DNA of 64,000 nt from Streptomyces jeddahensis (GCF_001642995.1 NZ_LOHS01000071.1:1-64000); one strand, 5' to 3'. Positions 50,633-59,839 are shown, counted from the first letter of the stretch. Program-made: numbers and translations. The notes: a model not told the origin generated them from the letters alone.

Positions 50633-52936
50633 ATGACTCGCAAGCCACCTGCTGAGGACCCCGGCGACGCCCGTCTGCGGGTCGGCCCCCCGAAGGAGTA
50701 CGCCGCCGGCATCCCCGCGGTCACCTCCTCGCTGCGGCACGCCGGCGAACAGATGGGGGCCCGCCGCAGCCTGCTCACTCTGCTCCGGGTCAATCAGAAG
50801 GAGGGCTTCGACTGTCCCGGCTGTGCCTGGCCTGAGCCGGAACACCGACACCGGGCGGAGTTCTGTGAGAACGGCGCCAAGGCCGTGGCCGAGGAGGCCA
50901 CCGTCCGCCGCGTCACCCCCGGCTTCTTCGCCGAGCACACCCTGGAGGATCTCCTCCCCCGCAGCGACTACTGGCTTGGGCAGCAGGGACGCCTCACCCA
51001 CCCCATGTACCGCCCGGCTGGCAGCGACCGCTACCGACCGATCTCCTGGGACGACGCGTTCGCCGTGATCGCCCGCGAGCTCGCCGCACTCGATCACCCG
51101 GATCAGGCCGCCTTCTACACCTCCGGACGGGCGAGCAACGAGGCCGCGTTCCTCTATCAGCTCTTCGTCCGGGGCTTTGGCACCAACAACCTGCCGGACT
51201 GCTCCAACATGTGCCACGAGTCCAGCGGCTCGGCCCTGACCGAGACCATCGGCATCGGCAAGGGCAGCGTCCGCCTGGAGGACCTCTACGAGGCCGACCT
51301 CATCCTCGTCGTCGGCCAGAACCCCGGCACCAACCATCCCCGCATGCTCTCCGCGCTGGAGAAGGCCAAGCAGCGGGGCGCTCGCGTCATCGCGGTCAAC
51401 CCCCTGCCCGAGGCCGGGCTGCTCCGGTTCAAGAACCCCCAGCGGCCCTCCGGCATCGTCGGCGGCGGCACCCGGCTGGCGGACCAGTTCCTGCAGATCA
51501 GGCTGGGCGGAGACCAGGCGCTGTTCCAAGCCTTCAACCGCATGCTGCTGGAGGCGGAGGACGAGGCACCCGGCACCTGCCTGGACACCGCTTTCATCGA
51601 CCGGTACACGCATGGCTTCCAGGAGTTCGCCGAGCACGCCCGCAAGGCGTCGTGGGACGAGATCCTTCAGGCCACCGGGCTGCCCGAGGAGGAGATCCGG
51701 GCCGCGTTCCGCCAGGTGCTGGCTGCCGAGAAGATTGTCGTCTGCTGGGCGATGGGACTCACCCAGCACAAGCACTCCGTGCCCACCATCCGGGACGTCG
51801 TCAACTTCCTTCTGCTGCGCGGCAACCTCGGCCGCCCGGGGGCCGGCCTGTGCCCGGTGCGCGGCCATTCCAACGTGCAGGGCGACCGCACGATGGGCAT
51901 CTACGAGAAGCCGGACGGCGCGTTCCTCGACAGGCTCGGCGCCGAGTTCGCGTTCACGCCCCCGCGGCATCACGGTCACGACGCGGTGGAGACCATCCGT
52001 GCCATGCGGGACGGTGACGTGCGGGTCTTCGTCGCGCTGGGCGGCAACTTCGTCGCCGCGGCCCCCGACACCGACCTCACCGAGCAGGCGTTGCGCAACT
52101 GCCGCCTCACCGTCCAGATCTCGACCAAGCTCAATCGCTCGCATGTCATCGCCGGGGAGCAGGCCCTCATCCTCCCGTGCCTCGGCCGAACCGAGGCCGA
52201 CCTGCGGCCGAGCGGGCCGCAGCTGGTGACGGTGGAGGACTCCATGGGCATGGTGCACCTCTCGCAGGGGCGGCTCGCCCCCGCGTCCGAGCACCTGCTG
52301 AGCGAGGTCGCGATCATCTGCCGGATGGCACGGGCCGCCCTTGGGGACGCAGGCCCGCAGGTGCCGTGGGAAGACTTCGAGTCGGACTACGACCGCATCC
52401 GCGACCGCATCGAACGCGTGATCCCCGGCTTCGAGGACTTCAACACCCGGGTACGGCAGCCGGGCGGCTTCGCCCTGCCCCACCCGCCTCGCGACGAGCG
52501 ACGCTTCACGACCGCCACCGGCCTGGCCAACTTCACCGTCAACCTGCTGGACAGGCCCCACGTCCCGCCGGGTCGGCTGCTGCTGCAGACGCTCCGTTCC
52601 CACGACCAGTACAACACCACCATCTACGGCCTGGACGACCGTTACCGCGGCATCCACCAGGGCCGCCGGGTCCTCTTCCTGCACCCCGACGACCTCGCCG
52701 AGCGAGGACTGACCGAAGGGGACCTCGTCGACATCGTCAGCGAGTACGAGGACGGGGTGGAGCGCAGGGCGCCGGCCTTCCGGGTCGTGCCGTACCCGAC
52801 CCCCCGAGGCTGCTGCGCCGCCTACTTCCCGGAGACCAACGTCCTCGTACCCCTGGACTCCACGGCTGCCATCAGCAACACCCCCACGTCGAAGTCCATC
52901 GTCGTCCGGCTGGAACCGGCCTCCGCCGACGCGTAG
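50633..52936 (+). CDS. FdhF/YdeP-type molybdopterin oxidoreductase (formate dehydrogenase-like)
   Basis: A 767-aa single-chain molybdopterin enzyme. N-terminal cysteines C61, C64 and C78 (GFDCPGCAWPEPEHRHRAEFC) could hold an iron-sulfur cluster. The MGD-binding core has SGRASNEAAFLYQLF, NMCHESSGSAL, VGQNPGTNHPRML and LGGNFVAAAPDTDL; the C-terminal domain ends with RSHDQYNTTIYGLDDRYRGI. This family is annotated as formate dehydrogenase-like. Beside a formaldehyde-to-formate module it would finish C1 oxidation to CO2. Start at ATG 50633, GGAG 11 bases upstream. A terminator follows at 52947. Confidence 0.88.
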   Translation: MTRKPPAEDPGDARLRVGPPKEYAAGIPAVTSSLRHAGEQMGARRSLLTLLRVNQKEGFDCPGCAWPEPEHRHRAEFCENGAKAVAEEATVRRVTPGFFAEHTLEDLLPRSDYWLGQQGRLTHPMYRPAGSDRYRPISWDDAFAVIARELAALDHPDQAAFYTSGRASNEAAFLYQLFVRGFGTNNLPDCSNMCHESSGSALTETIGIGKGSVRLEDLYEADLILVVGQNPGTNHPRMLSALEKAKQRGARVIAVNPLPEAGLLRFKNPQRPSGIVGGGTRLADQFLQIRLGGDQALFQAFNRMLLEAEDEAPGTCLDTAFIDRYTHGFQEFAEHARKASWDEILQATGLPEEEIRAAFRQVLAAEKIVVCWAMGLTQHKHSVPTIRDVVNFLLLRGNLGRPGAGLCPVRGHSNVQGDRTMGIYEKPDGAFLDRLGAEFAFTPPRHHGHDAVETIRAMRDGDVRVFVALGGNFVAAAPDTDLTEQALRNCRLTVQISTKLNRSHVIAGEQALILPCLGRTEADLRPSGPQLVTVEDSMGMVHLSQGRLAPASEHLLSEVAIICRMARAALGDAGPQVPWEDFESDYDRIRDRIERVIPGFEDFNTRVRQPGGFALPHPPRDERRFTTATGLANFTVNLLDRPHVPPGRLLLQTLRSHDQYNTTIYGLDDRYRGIHQGRRVLFLHPDDLAERGLTEGDLVDIVSEYEDGVERRAPAFRVVPYPTPRGCCAAYFPETNVLVPLDSTAAISNTPTSKSIVVRLEPASADA

Positions 52937-52946
52937 CCCAGTGCGT

Positions 52947-52975
52947 GACCGGCGGGCGTGCATAGCCCGCCGGTC
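52947..52975 (+). terminator. Terminator hairpin after the FdhF-like gene
   Basis: GACCGGCGGGC (52947-52957) and GCCCGCCGGTC (52965-52975) form a perfect 11-bp stem with loop GTGCATA, 11 bp after the stop codon. Confidence 0.8.
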
Positions 52976-53005
52976 GTCCGCTCCCTTCCCGAGAGGCGGT
53001 GACCG

Positions 53006-54064
53006 ATGAGCGCAGCCGCATACGACCTCGCCCCGCTGGCCCGCTTCGGCGGTCTCGTCGCCACCGACCTCCGGGACGTGACCAGCGATCCGGCGGCCCT
53101 GGACTCGACCGGTTTCTGGGCCGTGGTCGCCGACTTCGAGGGGCGCCTGGTCTGTGCGCGCTTCGGGGACGTACGCCGTGCGTCCGTGCCCGCCGCCCAG
53201 GCGGGCGCTTGGCGCGGCCCGGACCCGGACGCCTGGACGTCCTCCCTCGACCGGGCCGCCTACACCGCCGGGGTCCGGCGCATACGCGAGCACATCGCGG
53301 CCGGCGAGGTCTACCAGGCCAATCTGTGCCGGGTCCTGTCCGCGCCGTTGCCCGACCCGGAGCGCGCGGACGTCGACGCCCTCACCGCTTTACTGGCGCG
53401 CGGCAATCCGGCGCCGTACGCAGGCACGGTGCGCCTCCCCGCGCACGGTGTGGAGATCGCCACGGCCTCGCCCGAACTCTTCCTCCGCCGCGACGGCCGT
53501 ACGGTGGAGTCCGGCCCTATCAAGGGCACCGGCCGGACCGCCGCGGACCTCCTCGAAAAGGACCACGCCGAGAATGTCATGATCGTGGACCTGGTCCGCA
53601 ACGACCTGGGGCGCGTCTGCGCTACCGGCTCCGTGACCGTGCCCGGCCTGTGCGAGGTCGAGGAGCATCCCGGCCTTGTGCACCTGGTGTCCACCGTCCG
53701 TGGCGAGCTCGCCGAAGGCGCCGGATGGCCGGAGCTGCTCGCCGGAACCTTCCCGCCCGGGTCGGTCACGGGCGCCCCCAAGTCCAGCGCGCTGCGCATC
53801 ATCGCGGCGCTGGAGACGGCGCCCCGCGGACCGTACTGCGGTGGCGTCGGCTGGGTCGACGCCGACCGCGGCACGGGTGAACTCGCGGTCGGCATCCGCA
53901 CCTTCTGGGTCGACCGCACCGCTCCCGGCGGCCCATTGATGCGCTTCGGTACGGGGGCCGGGATCACCTGGGACTCCGACCCCGAGCGTGAGTGGGCGGA
54001 GACCCAGCTGAAGGCGCGCCGTCTGCTCGGGGTGGCGTCGGCTGCGTACTCGCAGACGGGTTGA
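53006..54064 (+). CDS. pabB: Aminodeoxychorismate synthase component I-like (chorismate-binding) protein
   Basis: A 352-aa chorismate-binding enzyme lacking an N-terminal glutaminase. The core shows AAGEVYQANLCRVLSAPLP, ATASPELFLRRDGRTVESGPIKGTGRT, VMIVDLVRNDLGRVC, GLVHLVSTVRGEL and PPGSVTGAPKSSALRII, ending in AVGIRTFWVDR. This pattern (PIKGT, with Lys) fits PabB, which makes aminodeoxychorismate for p-aminobenzoate and folate, more than anthranilate synthase. GAGG precedes ATG 53006. Lying between formate dehydrogenase-like and betaine transporter genes, it may raise folate supply for C1 units. Partner PabA and PabC genes are not in the window. Confidence 0.85.
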   Translation: MSAAAYDLAPLARFGGLVATDLRDVTSDPAALDSTGFWAVVADFEGRLVCARFGDVRRASVPAAQAGAWRGPDPDAWTSSLDRAAYTAGVRRIREHIAAGEVYQANLCRVLSAPLPDPERADVDALTALLARGNPAPYAGTVRLPAHGVEIATASPELFLRRDGRTVESGPIKGTGRTAADLLEKDHAENVMIVDLVRNDLGRVCATGSVTVPGLCEVEEHPGLVHLVSTVRGELAEGAGWPELLAGTFPPGSVTGAPKSSALRIIAALETAPRGPYCGGVGWVDADRGTGELAVGIRTFWVDRTAPGGPLMRFGTGAGITWDSDPEREWAETQLKARRLLGVASAAYSQTG

Positions 54065-54331
54065 TCGCGGTCGGGCAACTCTTCTCGACGGGGCCCTTGA
54101 CAGCCCTTCTGAGGAGTCAGATTGTTGTTGCCCATAGTGAAAAGAAATGCATCATTCGCAACGGTCTCCGGGTGGCTGCTGCTCCGCCTCCCGTCCCCTC
54201 GCCGATCTCCCACCCGGTCCGGTGTGTCCATTTTGTCACGGCGGAACACCTGACGATTTCCCCTCTTGCTCGGTCGCGCATCCGTCGTCCGCGACAGAGA
54301 GTCCACTGCCGTCTGCGGAAAGGACGAGCTG

Positions 54332-56068
54332 ATGAACAAAACCCGCGAAAGGAACGGGAGCCGAAGCCATACCGTCGAGGCGGATCTGCCGGGAAGCCCG
54401 GCGGCATCCGCCGTCCCCCGGACCGACCTGGTCGTCTTCGGCGTCGCCGCGGTCCTCACCGTCGCCTTCGTCGTGTGGGGAGCCACGGCGACCGACTCGC
54501 TGGAGAGTGTGTCCGGGAAGCTGCTGGACGGGACCATCCGCAACGGCGGCTGGGCATTCGTCCTCGCCGCCTCGGGCTTCGTCGTCTTCGCTCTCTGGCT
54601 GGCGATGAGCCGTTACGGGCGGATCACCCTGGGCGAGGAGGGCGAGCAGCCGGAGTTCCGCACCGTCTCCTGGATCGCCATGATGTTCAGCGCGGGCATG
54701 GGCATCGGCCTGATGTTCTACGGCGTGAGCGAACCGCTGTCACACTTCACCACGCCGCCGCCGGGCACCGACCCGGCCGACGCCGCCCAGGCCATGGAGA
54801 CCGCCATGGCCACCACCCTGTTCCACTGGACGCTCCACCCGTGGGCGATGTACGCGGTCGTGGGCCTGGCCATCGCCTACAGCACCTTCCGGCGCGGACG
54901 CCGACAGCTGATCAGTGCCGTGTTCACCCCGTTGATCGGCGAGAAGCGGGCGAACGGCTGGGGCGGCAGGGTTATCGACATCCTCGCCATCTTCGCCACC
55001 CTCTTCGGCTCCGCGGCCTCTTTGGGGCTCGGCGCTCTGCAGATCGGCAGCGGCTTCACCGGACTGGGATGGCTGGGATCCGTCGGCACCGGCCTGCTGG
55101 TCGCCGTGATCGCTGTGCTGACCGTGGCGTTCGTCGCCTCGGCGGTGTCCGGGATAGCCAAGGGCATCCAGTGGCTGTCCAACATCAACATGGTGCTGGC
55201 GGTGACCCTGGCGGTCTTCGTGTTCCTCGTCGGGCCGACCATCTTCATCCTCGACCTGCTGCCCACCTCCATCGGCGCCTTCCTCGGCGACCTGACCCAG
55301 ATGGCAGGGCGTACCGAGGCGTCGAGCGGTGAGGGAGTCGCAGACTGGCTGGCCGGCTGGACGGTCTTCTACTGGGCCTGGTGGATCTCCTGGACGCCGT
55401 TCGTCGGCATGTTCATCGCGCGCATCAGCCGCGGCCGGACCATCCGGCAGTTCGTGGGCGGGGTCATCCTGGTGCCGAGCACCGTCAGTCTGCTGTGGTT
55501 CGCGATCTTCGGCGGCTCGGCGATGCACCTGCAGGACGAAGGCCGCCTCAGCGACGCCGCGACAGCCCAGGGCCAGCTCTTCGACGTGCTCCAGCAGTAC
55601 CCGATCGCCACGGTGACGAGCATTGTGGTGATGATCCTCGTCGGCATTTTCTTCGTCTCCGGAGCCGACGCCGCCTCGATCGTGATGGGGACGCTCTCGC
55701 AGCGCGGATCCCTGGAACCGAGCCGCGGCATGGTGGTGTTCTGGGGTGTGCTGACCGGGGCGGTCGCCGCGATCATGCTGCTCATCGGCGGCGGCAAGGG
55801 CGACGCGCTCACTGGACTGCAGAACCTCACCATTCTCGCGGCGGCCCCCTTCACTCTGGTGATGGTCGGGTTGTGTATCGCGCTGACCCGAGATCTGCGC
55901 CAGGACCCGCTCATCATCCGCGGGCGCAAGGGCAAGGAAGCCATCGAATCGGCCGTCATCGCCGGCCACGAGAAGTACGACGGCGACTTCGAACTTCGCA
56001 TCGGTCCCTGCTCGTCCACCGATGGCACGGAGTCCACGCAGCCCCAGCCGTCCACCCAACCCACGTAG
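54332..56068 (+). CDS. BCCT family betaine/choline/carnitine transporter
   Basis: A 578-aa membrane protein with 12 segments. The BCCT signatures are clear: SWIAMMFSAGMGIGLMFYGVSEPLSHF, TTLFHWTLHPWAMYAVVGLAIAY, and the Trp-rich ligand helix FYWAWWISWTPFVGMFIARISRGRT. It imports trimethylammonium compounds with Na+ or H+. ATG 54332 has AAGGA upstream. The leader (54065-54331) carries GTTG and CAAC half-sites (54124-54130, 54159-54162). The C-terminal tail is short, so osmotic gating of the BetP kind is uncertain. It would supply the Rieske/BetA pathway downstream. Confidence 0.93.
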   Translation: MNKTRERNGSRSHTVEADLPGSPAASAVPRTDLVVFGVAAVLTVAFVVWGATATDSLESVSGKLLDGTIRNGGWAFVLAASGFVVFALWLAMSRYGRITLGEEGEQPEFRTVSWIAMMFSAGMGIGLMFYGVSEPLSHFTTPPPGTDPADAAQAMETAMATTLFHWTLHPWAMYAVVGLAIAYSTFRRGRRQLISAVFTPLIGEKRANGWGGRVIDILAIFATLFGSAASLGLGALQIGSGFTGLGWLGSVGTGLLVAVIAVLTVAFVASAVSGIAKGIQWLSNINMVLAVTLAVFVFLVGPTIFILDLLPTSIGAFLGDLTQMAGRTEASSGEGVADWLAGWTVFYWAWWISWTPFVGMFIARISRGRTIRQFVGGVILVPSTVSLLWFAIFGGSAMHLQDEGRLSDAATAQGQLFDVLQQYPIATVTSIVVMILVGIFFVSGADAASIVMGTLSQRGSLEPSRGMVVFWGVLTGAVAAIMLLIGGGKGDALTGLQNLTILAAAPFTLVMVGLCIALTRDLRQDPLIIRGRKGKEAIESAVIAGHEKYDGDFELRIGPCSSTDGTESTQPQPSTQPT

Positions 56069-56104
56069 CACACATCCTCCTCCGCTCGCTGAGATCGGCG
56101 GACC

Positions 56105-56155
56105 CGCCCGGCGGGGTCGTGGAACCGACATGTGCGGCCATGGCCCCGCCGGGCG
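56105..56155 (+). terminator. Terminator hairpin after the BCCT gene
   Basis: CGCCCGGCGGGG (56105-56116) pairs perfectly with CCCCGCCGGGCG (56144-56155) across a 27-nt loop, 37 bp after the transporter stop. Confidence 0.7.
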
Positions 56156-56240
56156 TTCGCGCTGTTCCGCCGCGATCCCGCCCAGCTGAGGGAAACCCCG
56201 TCGCGCTCCTTGACCCACGGTCGGCACTCCACGATGCTGT

Positions 56241-56276
56241 GTTGCGATAGATGAGATGCGTGCCGTAATGAGCAAC
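56241..56276. promoter_or_regulatory. Degenerate GTTG-N9-CAAC sites before the mycothiol dehydrogenase gene
   Basis: GTTGCGATAGATG (56241-56253) provides a left arm and GTGCCGTAATGAGCAAC (56260-56276) a right arm with a mismatched partner. Both resemble the operator seen before the other genes of this locus, but neither is a perfect match. They lie 47-82 bp upstream of ATG 56323. Confidence 0.35.
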
Positions 56277-56322
56277 ATCTGAGCGACATCTGATTCAAGT
56301 CTCGACCAGCCGAGGAGTGGCC

Positions 56323-57408
56323 ATGACGCACCAGGTCCGTGCTGTCGTCGCGCGGGGCAAGGGCGCCCCCGTCAGCCTGGAAACGATCATCGTGCCCGAC
56401 CCGGGTCCGGGTGAGGCGCTGGTGAAGATCGAGGCCTGCGGGGTCTGCCACACCGATCTGCACTATCGCGAGGGCGGCATCAACGACGACTTCCCGTTCC
56501 TGCTGGGCCACGAGGCCGCGGGTGTCGTGGAGTCGGTGGGGGAGGGGGTGACCGACGTCGCGCCCGGCGACTTCGTGATCCTCAACTGGCGTGCGGTGTG
56601 CGGGCAGTGCCGTGCCTGTCTGCGCGGACAGTCGTGGTACTGCTTCAACACCCACAACGCGAAGCAGAAGATGACCTTGCTGGACGGCACCGAGCTGTCG
56701 CCTGCCCTGGGCATCGGCGCGTTCGCCGAGAAGACGCTGGTCGCGGCCGGGCAGTGCACCAAGGTCGACCCGAACGCGTCGGCGGCCGCCGCCGGTCTGC
56801 TGGGGTGTGGCGTGATGGCGGGCATCGGCGCGGCCATCAACACCGGGAACGTCGGACGGGGCGACTCGGTCGCCGTCATCGGCTGCGGCGGTGTCGGGGC
56901 CGCGGCGATCGCCGGATCGAACCTGGCGGGCGCGGCGAAGGTCATCGCGGTGGACATCGACGACCGCAAGCTGGAGACGGCCAAGAAGCTGGGCGCGACC
57001 CACACGGTCAACTCCAAGGACGCCGACGCGGTCGAGGCGATCCGCGAGCTGACCGGCGGCTTCGGCGCCGACGTCGTCATCGAGGCGGTCGGCCGCCCGG
57101 AGACGTACAAGCAGGCTTTCTACGCCCGCGACCTCGCCGGCACGGTCGTCCTGGTCGGTGTGCCGACCCCGGAGATGAAGCTGGAACTGCCGCTGCTGGA
57201 CGTCTTCGGCCGCGGCGGCGCGCTGAAGTCCTCCTGGTACGGCGACTGCCTGCCGAGCAGGGACTTCCCGATGCTCATCGACCTGTATCTGCAGGGCCGC
57301 CTGGACCTGGACGCCTTCGTCACCGAGACCATCGCGCTGGACGAGGTCGAGAAGGCCTTCGAGCGGATGCACCACGGCGACGTGCTGCGCTCGGTGGTGG
57401 TCCTCTGA
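56323..57408 (+). CDS. mscR: S-(hydroxymethyl)mycothiol dehydrogenase
   Basis: A 361-aa zinc-dependent class III-type alcohol dehydrogenase that oxidises the formaldehyde-mycothiol adduct to S-formylmycothiol with NAD. Catalytic zinc ligands are C42 (ACGVCHTDL), H63 and E64 (LLGHEAAG); structural zinc ligands are C93, C96, C99 and C107 ([15 protein letters not shown]). The NAD motif is [12 protein letters not shown]. Length equals known mycothiol-dependent formaldehyde dehydrogenases. CGAGGAG supports ATG 56323. It is coupled (TGATG) to the MBL gene, the usual partner. Confidence 0.92.
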   Translation: MTHQVRAVVARGKGAPVSLETIIVPDPGPGEALVKIEACGVCHTDLHYREGGINDDFPFLLGHEAAGVVESVGEGVTDVAPGDFVILNWRAVCGQCRACLRGQSWYCFNTHNAKQKMTLLDGTELSPALGIGAFAEKTLVAAGQCTKVDPNASAAAAGLLGCGVMAGIGAAINTGNVGRGDSVAVIGCGGVGAAAIAGSNLAGAAKVIAVDIDDRKLETAKKLGATHTVNSKDADAVEAIRELTGGFGADVVIEAVGRPETYKQAFYARDLAGTVVLVGVPTPEMKLELPLLDVFGRGGALKSSWYGDCLPSRDFPMLIDLYLQGRLDLDAFVTETIALDEVEKAFERMHHGDVLRSVVVL

Positions 57409-58037
57409 TGGCCGCCCGCATCGAACATCTCGTCACCTCGGGGACGTTCTCGCTGGACGGTGGCACCTGGGACGTCGACAACAACGTGTGGATCGTCGGC
57501 GACGACACCGAGGCGATCGTCATCGACGCCGCGCATGACGCCGAGGCGATCGCCCAGGCCGTCGGCGGGCGCACCCTGCGGGCCATCGTGTGCACGCACG
57601 CGCACAACGACCACATCGACGCCGCGCCCGAGCTCGCGGAGCGCACGGGTGCCCCGGTCCTCCTGCACCCGGACGACCTGCCGCTGTGGAAGCAGACCCA
57701 CCCCGACAAGGCGCCGGACGCCGAACTGACCGACGGCCAGACCCTCGCGGTGGCCGGCGTCGAGTTGACCGTACTGCACACGCCCGGACACGCCCCCGGC
57801 GCGGTCTGCCTGTATGCACCGGCCCTGACGGCCCTCTTCAGCGGTGACACGCTGTTCTCCGGTGGGCCGGGGGCGACAGGGAGGTCGTACAGCCACTTCC
57901 CGACCATCATCGAGTCGATCCGGGACCGGCTGCTGACGTTGCCCGGCGACACCGTCGTGCACACCGGACACGGGGACACGACCAGCATCGCCGCCGAGGC
58001 CCCGCACCTGAAGGAGTGGATCGACCGAGGTTTCTGA
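57408..58037 (+). CDS. MBL-fold hydrolase, probable S-formylmycothiol hydrolase
   Basis: A 209-aa metallo-beta-lactamase-fold protein of the glyoxalase II type. The metal motif is THAHNDHID (H64, H66, D68, H69), with further ligands H128 (HTPGHAPG), D147 (FSGDTLF) and a His in VHTGHGDT. Genes of this family follow mycothiol-dependent formaldehyde dehydrogenase genes in many actinobacteria and are thought to hydrolyse S-formylmycothiol to formate plus mycothiol. Its ATG overlaps the dehydrogenase stop. Formate would then go to the FdhF-like enzyme at 50633. Confidence 0.88.
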   Translation: MAARIEHLVTSGTFSLDGGTWDVDNNVWIVGDDTEAIVIDAAHDAEAIAQAVGGRTLRAIVCTHAHNDHIDAAPELAERTGAPVLLHPDDLPLWKQTHPDKAPDAELTDGQTLAVAGVELTVLHTPGHAPGAVCLYAPALTALFSGDTLFSGGPGATGRSYSHFPTIIESIRDRLLTLPGDTVVHTGHGDTTSIAAEAPHLKEWIDRGF

Positions 58038-58056
58038 CGCCTGCCGGCACTCCTCA

Positions 58057-58105
58057 CAGCCCGCCGCATCGGCTCGCTGCCATCGCGAGCCGATGCGGCG
58101 GGCTG
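58057..58105. terminator. Very strong 21-bp-stem terminator
   Basis: Arms 58057-58077 and 58085-58105 (left arm begins CAGCCCGCCGCATCGGC) are perfectly complementary over 21 bp with a 7-nt loop TGCCATC. It ends the mycothiol dehydrogenase/MBL operon 20 bp after the stop, so the Rieske genes need their own promoter. Confidence 0.92.
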
Positions 58106-58208
58106 CTGTTGTTCTATATGAATTGAGTTCTGAATTGCGCAACGCGATGAAGGGCTTAGAGCGCCCTCTGAACACCTTGACAAGGGTTATGGGCGACCCC
58201 AGACTGAT

Positions 58209-58239
58209 GTTGCGCTTACCGCAATCCGTTTCGTTATAC
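58209..58239 (+). promoter_or_regulatory. Promoter and GTTG-N9-CAA(C/T) operator before the Rieske ferredoxin gene
   Basis: GTTGCGCTTACCGCAAT (58209-58225) holds the perfect inverted repeat TTGCG-CTTAC-CGCAA. A -35-like TTGCGC (58210-58215) inside it and TTATAC (58234-58239) 18 bp later form a plausible promoter. The same geometry recurs before betA. The start codon is 14 bp after the -10. Confidence 0.6.
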
Positions 58240-58252
58240 GCACCGAGGTGTC

Positions 58253-58615
58253 ATGATGATTCCCGCGTGCCGTCTCGAGGATCTCCCGCGAGGCGAGGCC
58301 CACCGGCTCGACATCGATCCGCCGGTCTCGGTGTTCCACACCGACGACGGCGAGCTCTTCGCCATTGACGACACCTGCACCCACCAGGACGCCTCGCTCG
58401 CCGACGGCTGGCTGGAGGGATGCGAGGTGGAATGCCCGCTGCATGCTTCGAAGTTCGACCTGAGGACCGGCGCTGTCGACGCCCCGCCGGCCAAGCTTCC
58501 GGTCCGGACGCACGAGGTCGTCGTCGAGGACGGCATGATCTACGTCCGGCTGTCCACGGAGGCACCCAACCTGCCGCCCTGCGTCGCAGCCCGGCTCGCC
58601 GGGGGTCCCGCGTGA
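58253..58615 (+). CDS. Rieske [2Fe-2S] ferredoxin
   Basis: A 120-aa Rieske ferredoxin. Ligands are in CTHQDASL (Cys and His) and CPLHASKF (Cys and His), spaced as in oxygenase ferredoxins. It carries electrons from the flavoprotein reductase encoded next to the terminal oxygenase at 59907. Two adjacent ATGs are possible (58253, 58256), with GAGG seven bases before the second. The stop overlaps the reductase start. Confidence 0.92.
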   Translation: MMIPACRLEDLPRGEAHRLDIDPPVSVFHTDDGELFAIDDTCTHQDASLADGWLEGCEVECPLHASKFDLRTGAVDAPPAKLPVRTHEVVVEDGMIYVRLSTEAPNLPPCVAARLAGGPA

Positions 58616-59775
58616 TGACCGTCGCCGTGGTCGGCGCCTCACTGGCCGGCCTGTCGGCGGCGCGCTCGCTGCGCAAGCAGGGCTACGACGGTCGGCTCGT
58701 CCTCATCGGAGACGAGCTCCACCGCCCGTACGACAGGCCCCCGCTGTCCAAGGAGTTCCTGTCCGGCACTCTCGGCGAGGCTGAACTCGCCCTGGAGGCG
58801 GACGACGAGGACCTCGGGGCGGAGTGGCTGCTCGGCGTTCGTGCCACCGGACTCGACCACGCGCGGCGTGCCGTCCGGCTCGGCGACGGACGGGAGGTGC
58901 AGGCCGACGGAGTCGTCATCGCGACCGGTGCCGCAGCGCGCACCCTCCCCGGTTCCGAAGGTCTGACCGGAGTGCACACCCTGCGCACCCTGGACGACGC
59001 CCGAGCTCTGCGGGATGAACTGGCCCGCGGCGGACGGCTGGTGGTGATCGGCGGAGGCTTCATCGGAGCCGAAGTCGCCTCCACCGCGTACGCCCTCGGG
59101 CTCGACGTGACGGTCGTCGAAGCGGCACCTACACCGCTCGCAGGACCGCTCGGCGAGACCATGGGTGCCATCGTCTCTGCCCTCCACGCCGATCACGGCG
59201 TACGGCTCTTGTGCGGCGTGGGCGTCAAGGGGCTGAGCGGGGAGACCCGCGTCGACGCCGTCCTGCTCGAGGACGGCCGCAGCATCCCCGCTGACATCGT
59301 CGTGGTCGGTGTGGGCGCACGCCCGTGCGTCGAGTGGCTGCAAGGCTCCGGCATCGCCCTCGACAACGGCGTCAAGTGCGGCGCGGACGGCCGCACCAGC
59401 CTGGCCGGTGTGGTCGCGGTCGGTGACTGCGCCAACTGGTACGACCCGCGCGCCGGCCACCATCGCCGGGTCGAGCACTGGACCGGTGCGCGCGAGCGCC
59501 CCGACGCCGCGGTCGCCACGCTGCTGGCGGGGGGTGCGGTGGAACCCGGTGTGCCCCGGCCGCCGTACTTCTGGTCCGACCAGTACGGCGTGAAGATCCA
59601 GTTCGCCGGTCACGCGGCCGGCGCCGACAGCGTCACCATCGAGGCGGGCGCCGCGGACGACCGCGACGTCCTGGCCGTCTACCGGCGTGCCGGGAACCCG
59701 GTCGCCGTGCTCGGGATGAACCAGCCGCGGCTGTTCATGCGCTGGCGCAAGAAACTCGCCGCCACCGTATCTTGA
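58615..59775 (+). CDS. FAD-dependent ferredoxin reductase
   Basis: A 386-aa reductase of the rhodocoxin/putidaredoxin reductase type. FAD motif VVGASLAGLSAARSLRKQGY, then YDRPPLSKEFL, NAD motif VIGGGFIGAEVASTAYALG, and AVGDCANW near the FAD pyrophosphate. It transfers electrons from NAD(P)H to the Rieske ferredoxin. ATG 58615 overlaps the ferredoxin stop (TGATG); GTG 58612 is an alternative. With the oxygenase gene it makes a three-component Rieske system, unlike the two-component GbcAB of pseudomonads. Confidence 0.92.
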   Translation: MTVAVVGASLAGLSAARSLRKQGYDGRLVLIGDELHRPYDRPPLSKEFLSGTLGEAELALEADDEDLGAEWLLGVRATGLDHARRAVRLGDGREVQADGVVIATGAAARTLPGSEGLTGVHTLRTLDDARALRDELARGGRLVVIGGGFIGAEVASTAYALGLDVTVVEAAPTPLAGPLGETMGAIVSALHADHGVRLLCGVGVKGLSGETRVDAVLLEDGRSIPADIVVVGVGARPCVEWLQGSGIALDNGVKCGADGRTSLAGVVAVGDCANWYDPRAGHHRRVEHWTGARERPDAAVATLLAGGAVEPGVPRPPYFWSDQYGVKIQFAGHAAGADSVTIEAGAADDRDVLAVYRRAGNPVAVLGMNQPRLFMRWRKKLAATVS

Positions 59776-59803
59776 CACCGCCCCAGCGACATCCCATGCT
59801 GCG

Positions 59804-59839
59804 GTTGCATATAGCACGCAGCGTTGCTCCATATACAAC
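59804..59839. promoter_or_regulatory. GTTG-N9-CAAC operator before the Rieske oxygenase gene
   Basis: GTTGCTCCATATACAAC (59823-59839) matches the locus-wide inverted repeat exactly. A half-site GTTGCATATAGCACGCA (59804-59820) sits 19 bp earlier and contains TATAGC, the same -10-like hexamer as before betA. The start codon is 68 bp downstream. Confidence 0.6.

Noticed and set aside
50627..53293. An 888-codon minus-strand frame opposite the FdhF-like gene
   Set aside because: Long only because of codon bias on the other strand; the plus strand carries all molybdopterin motifs.
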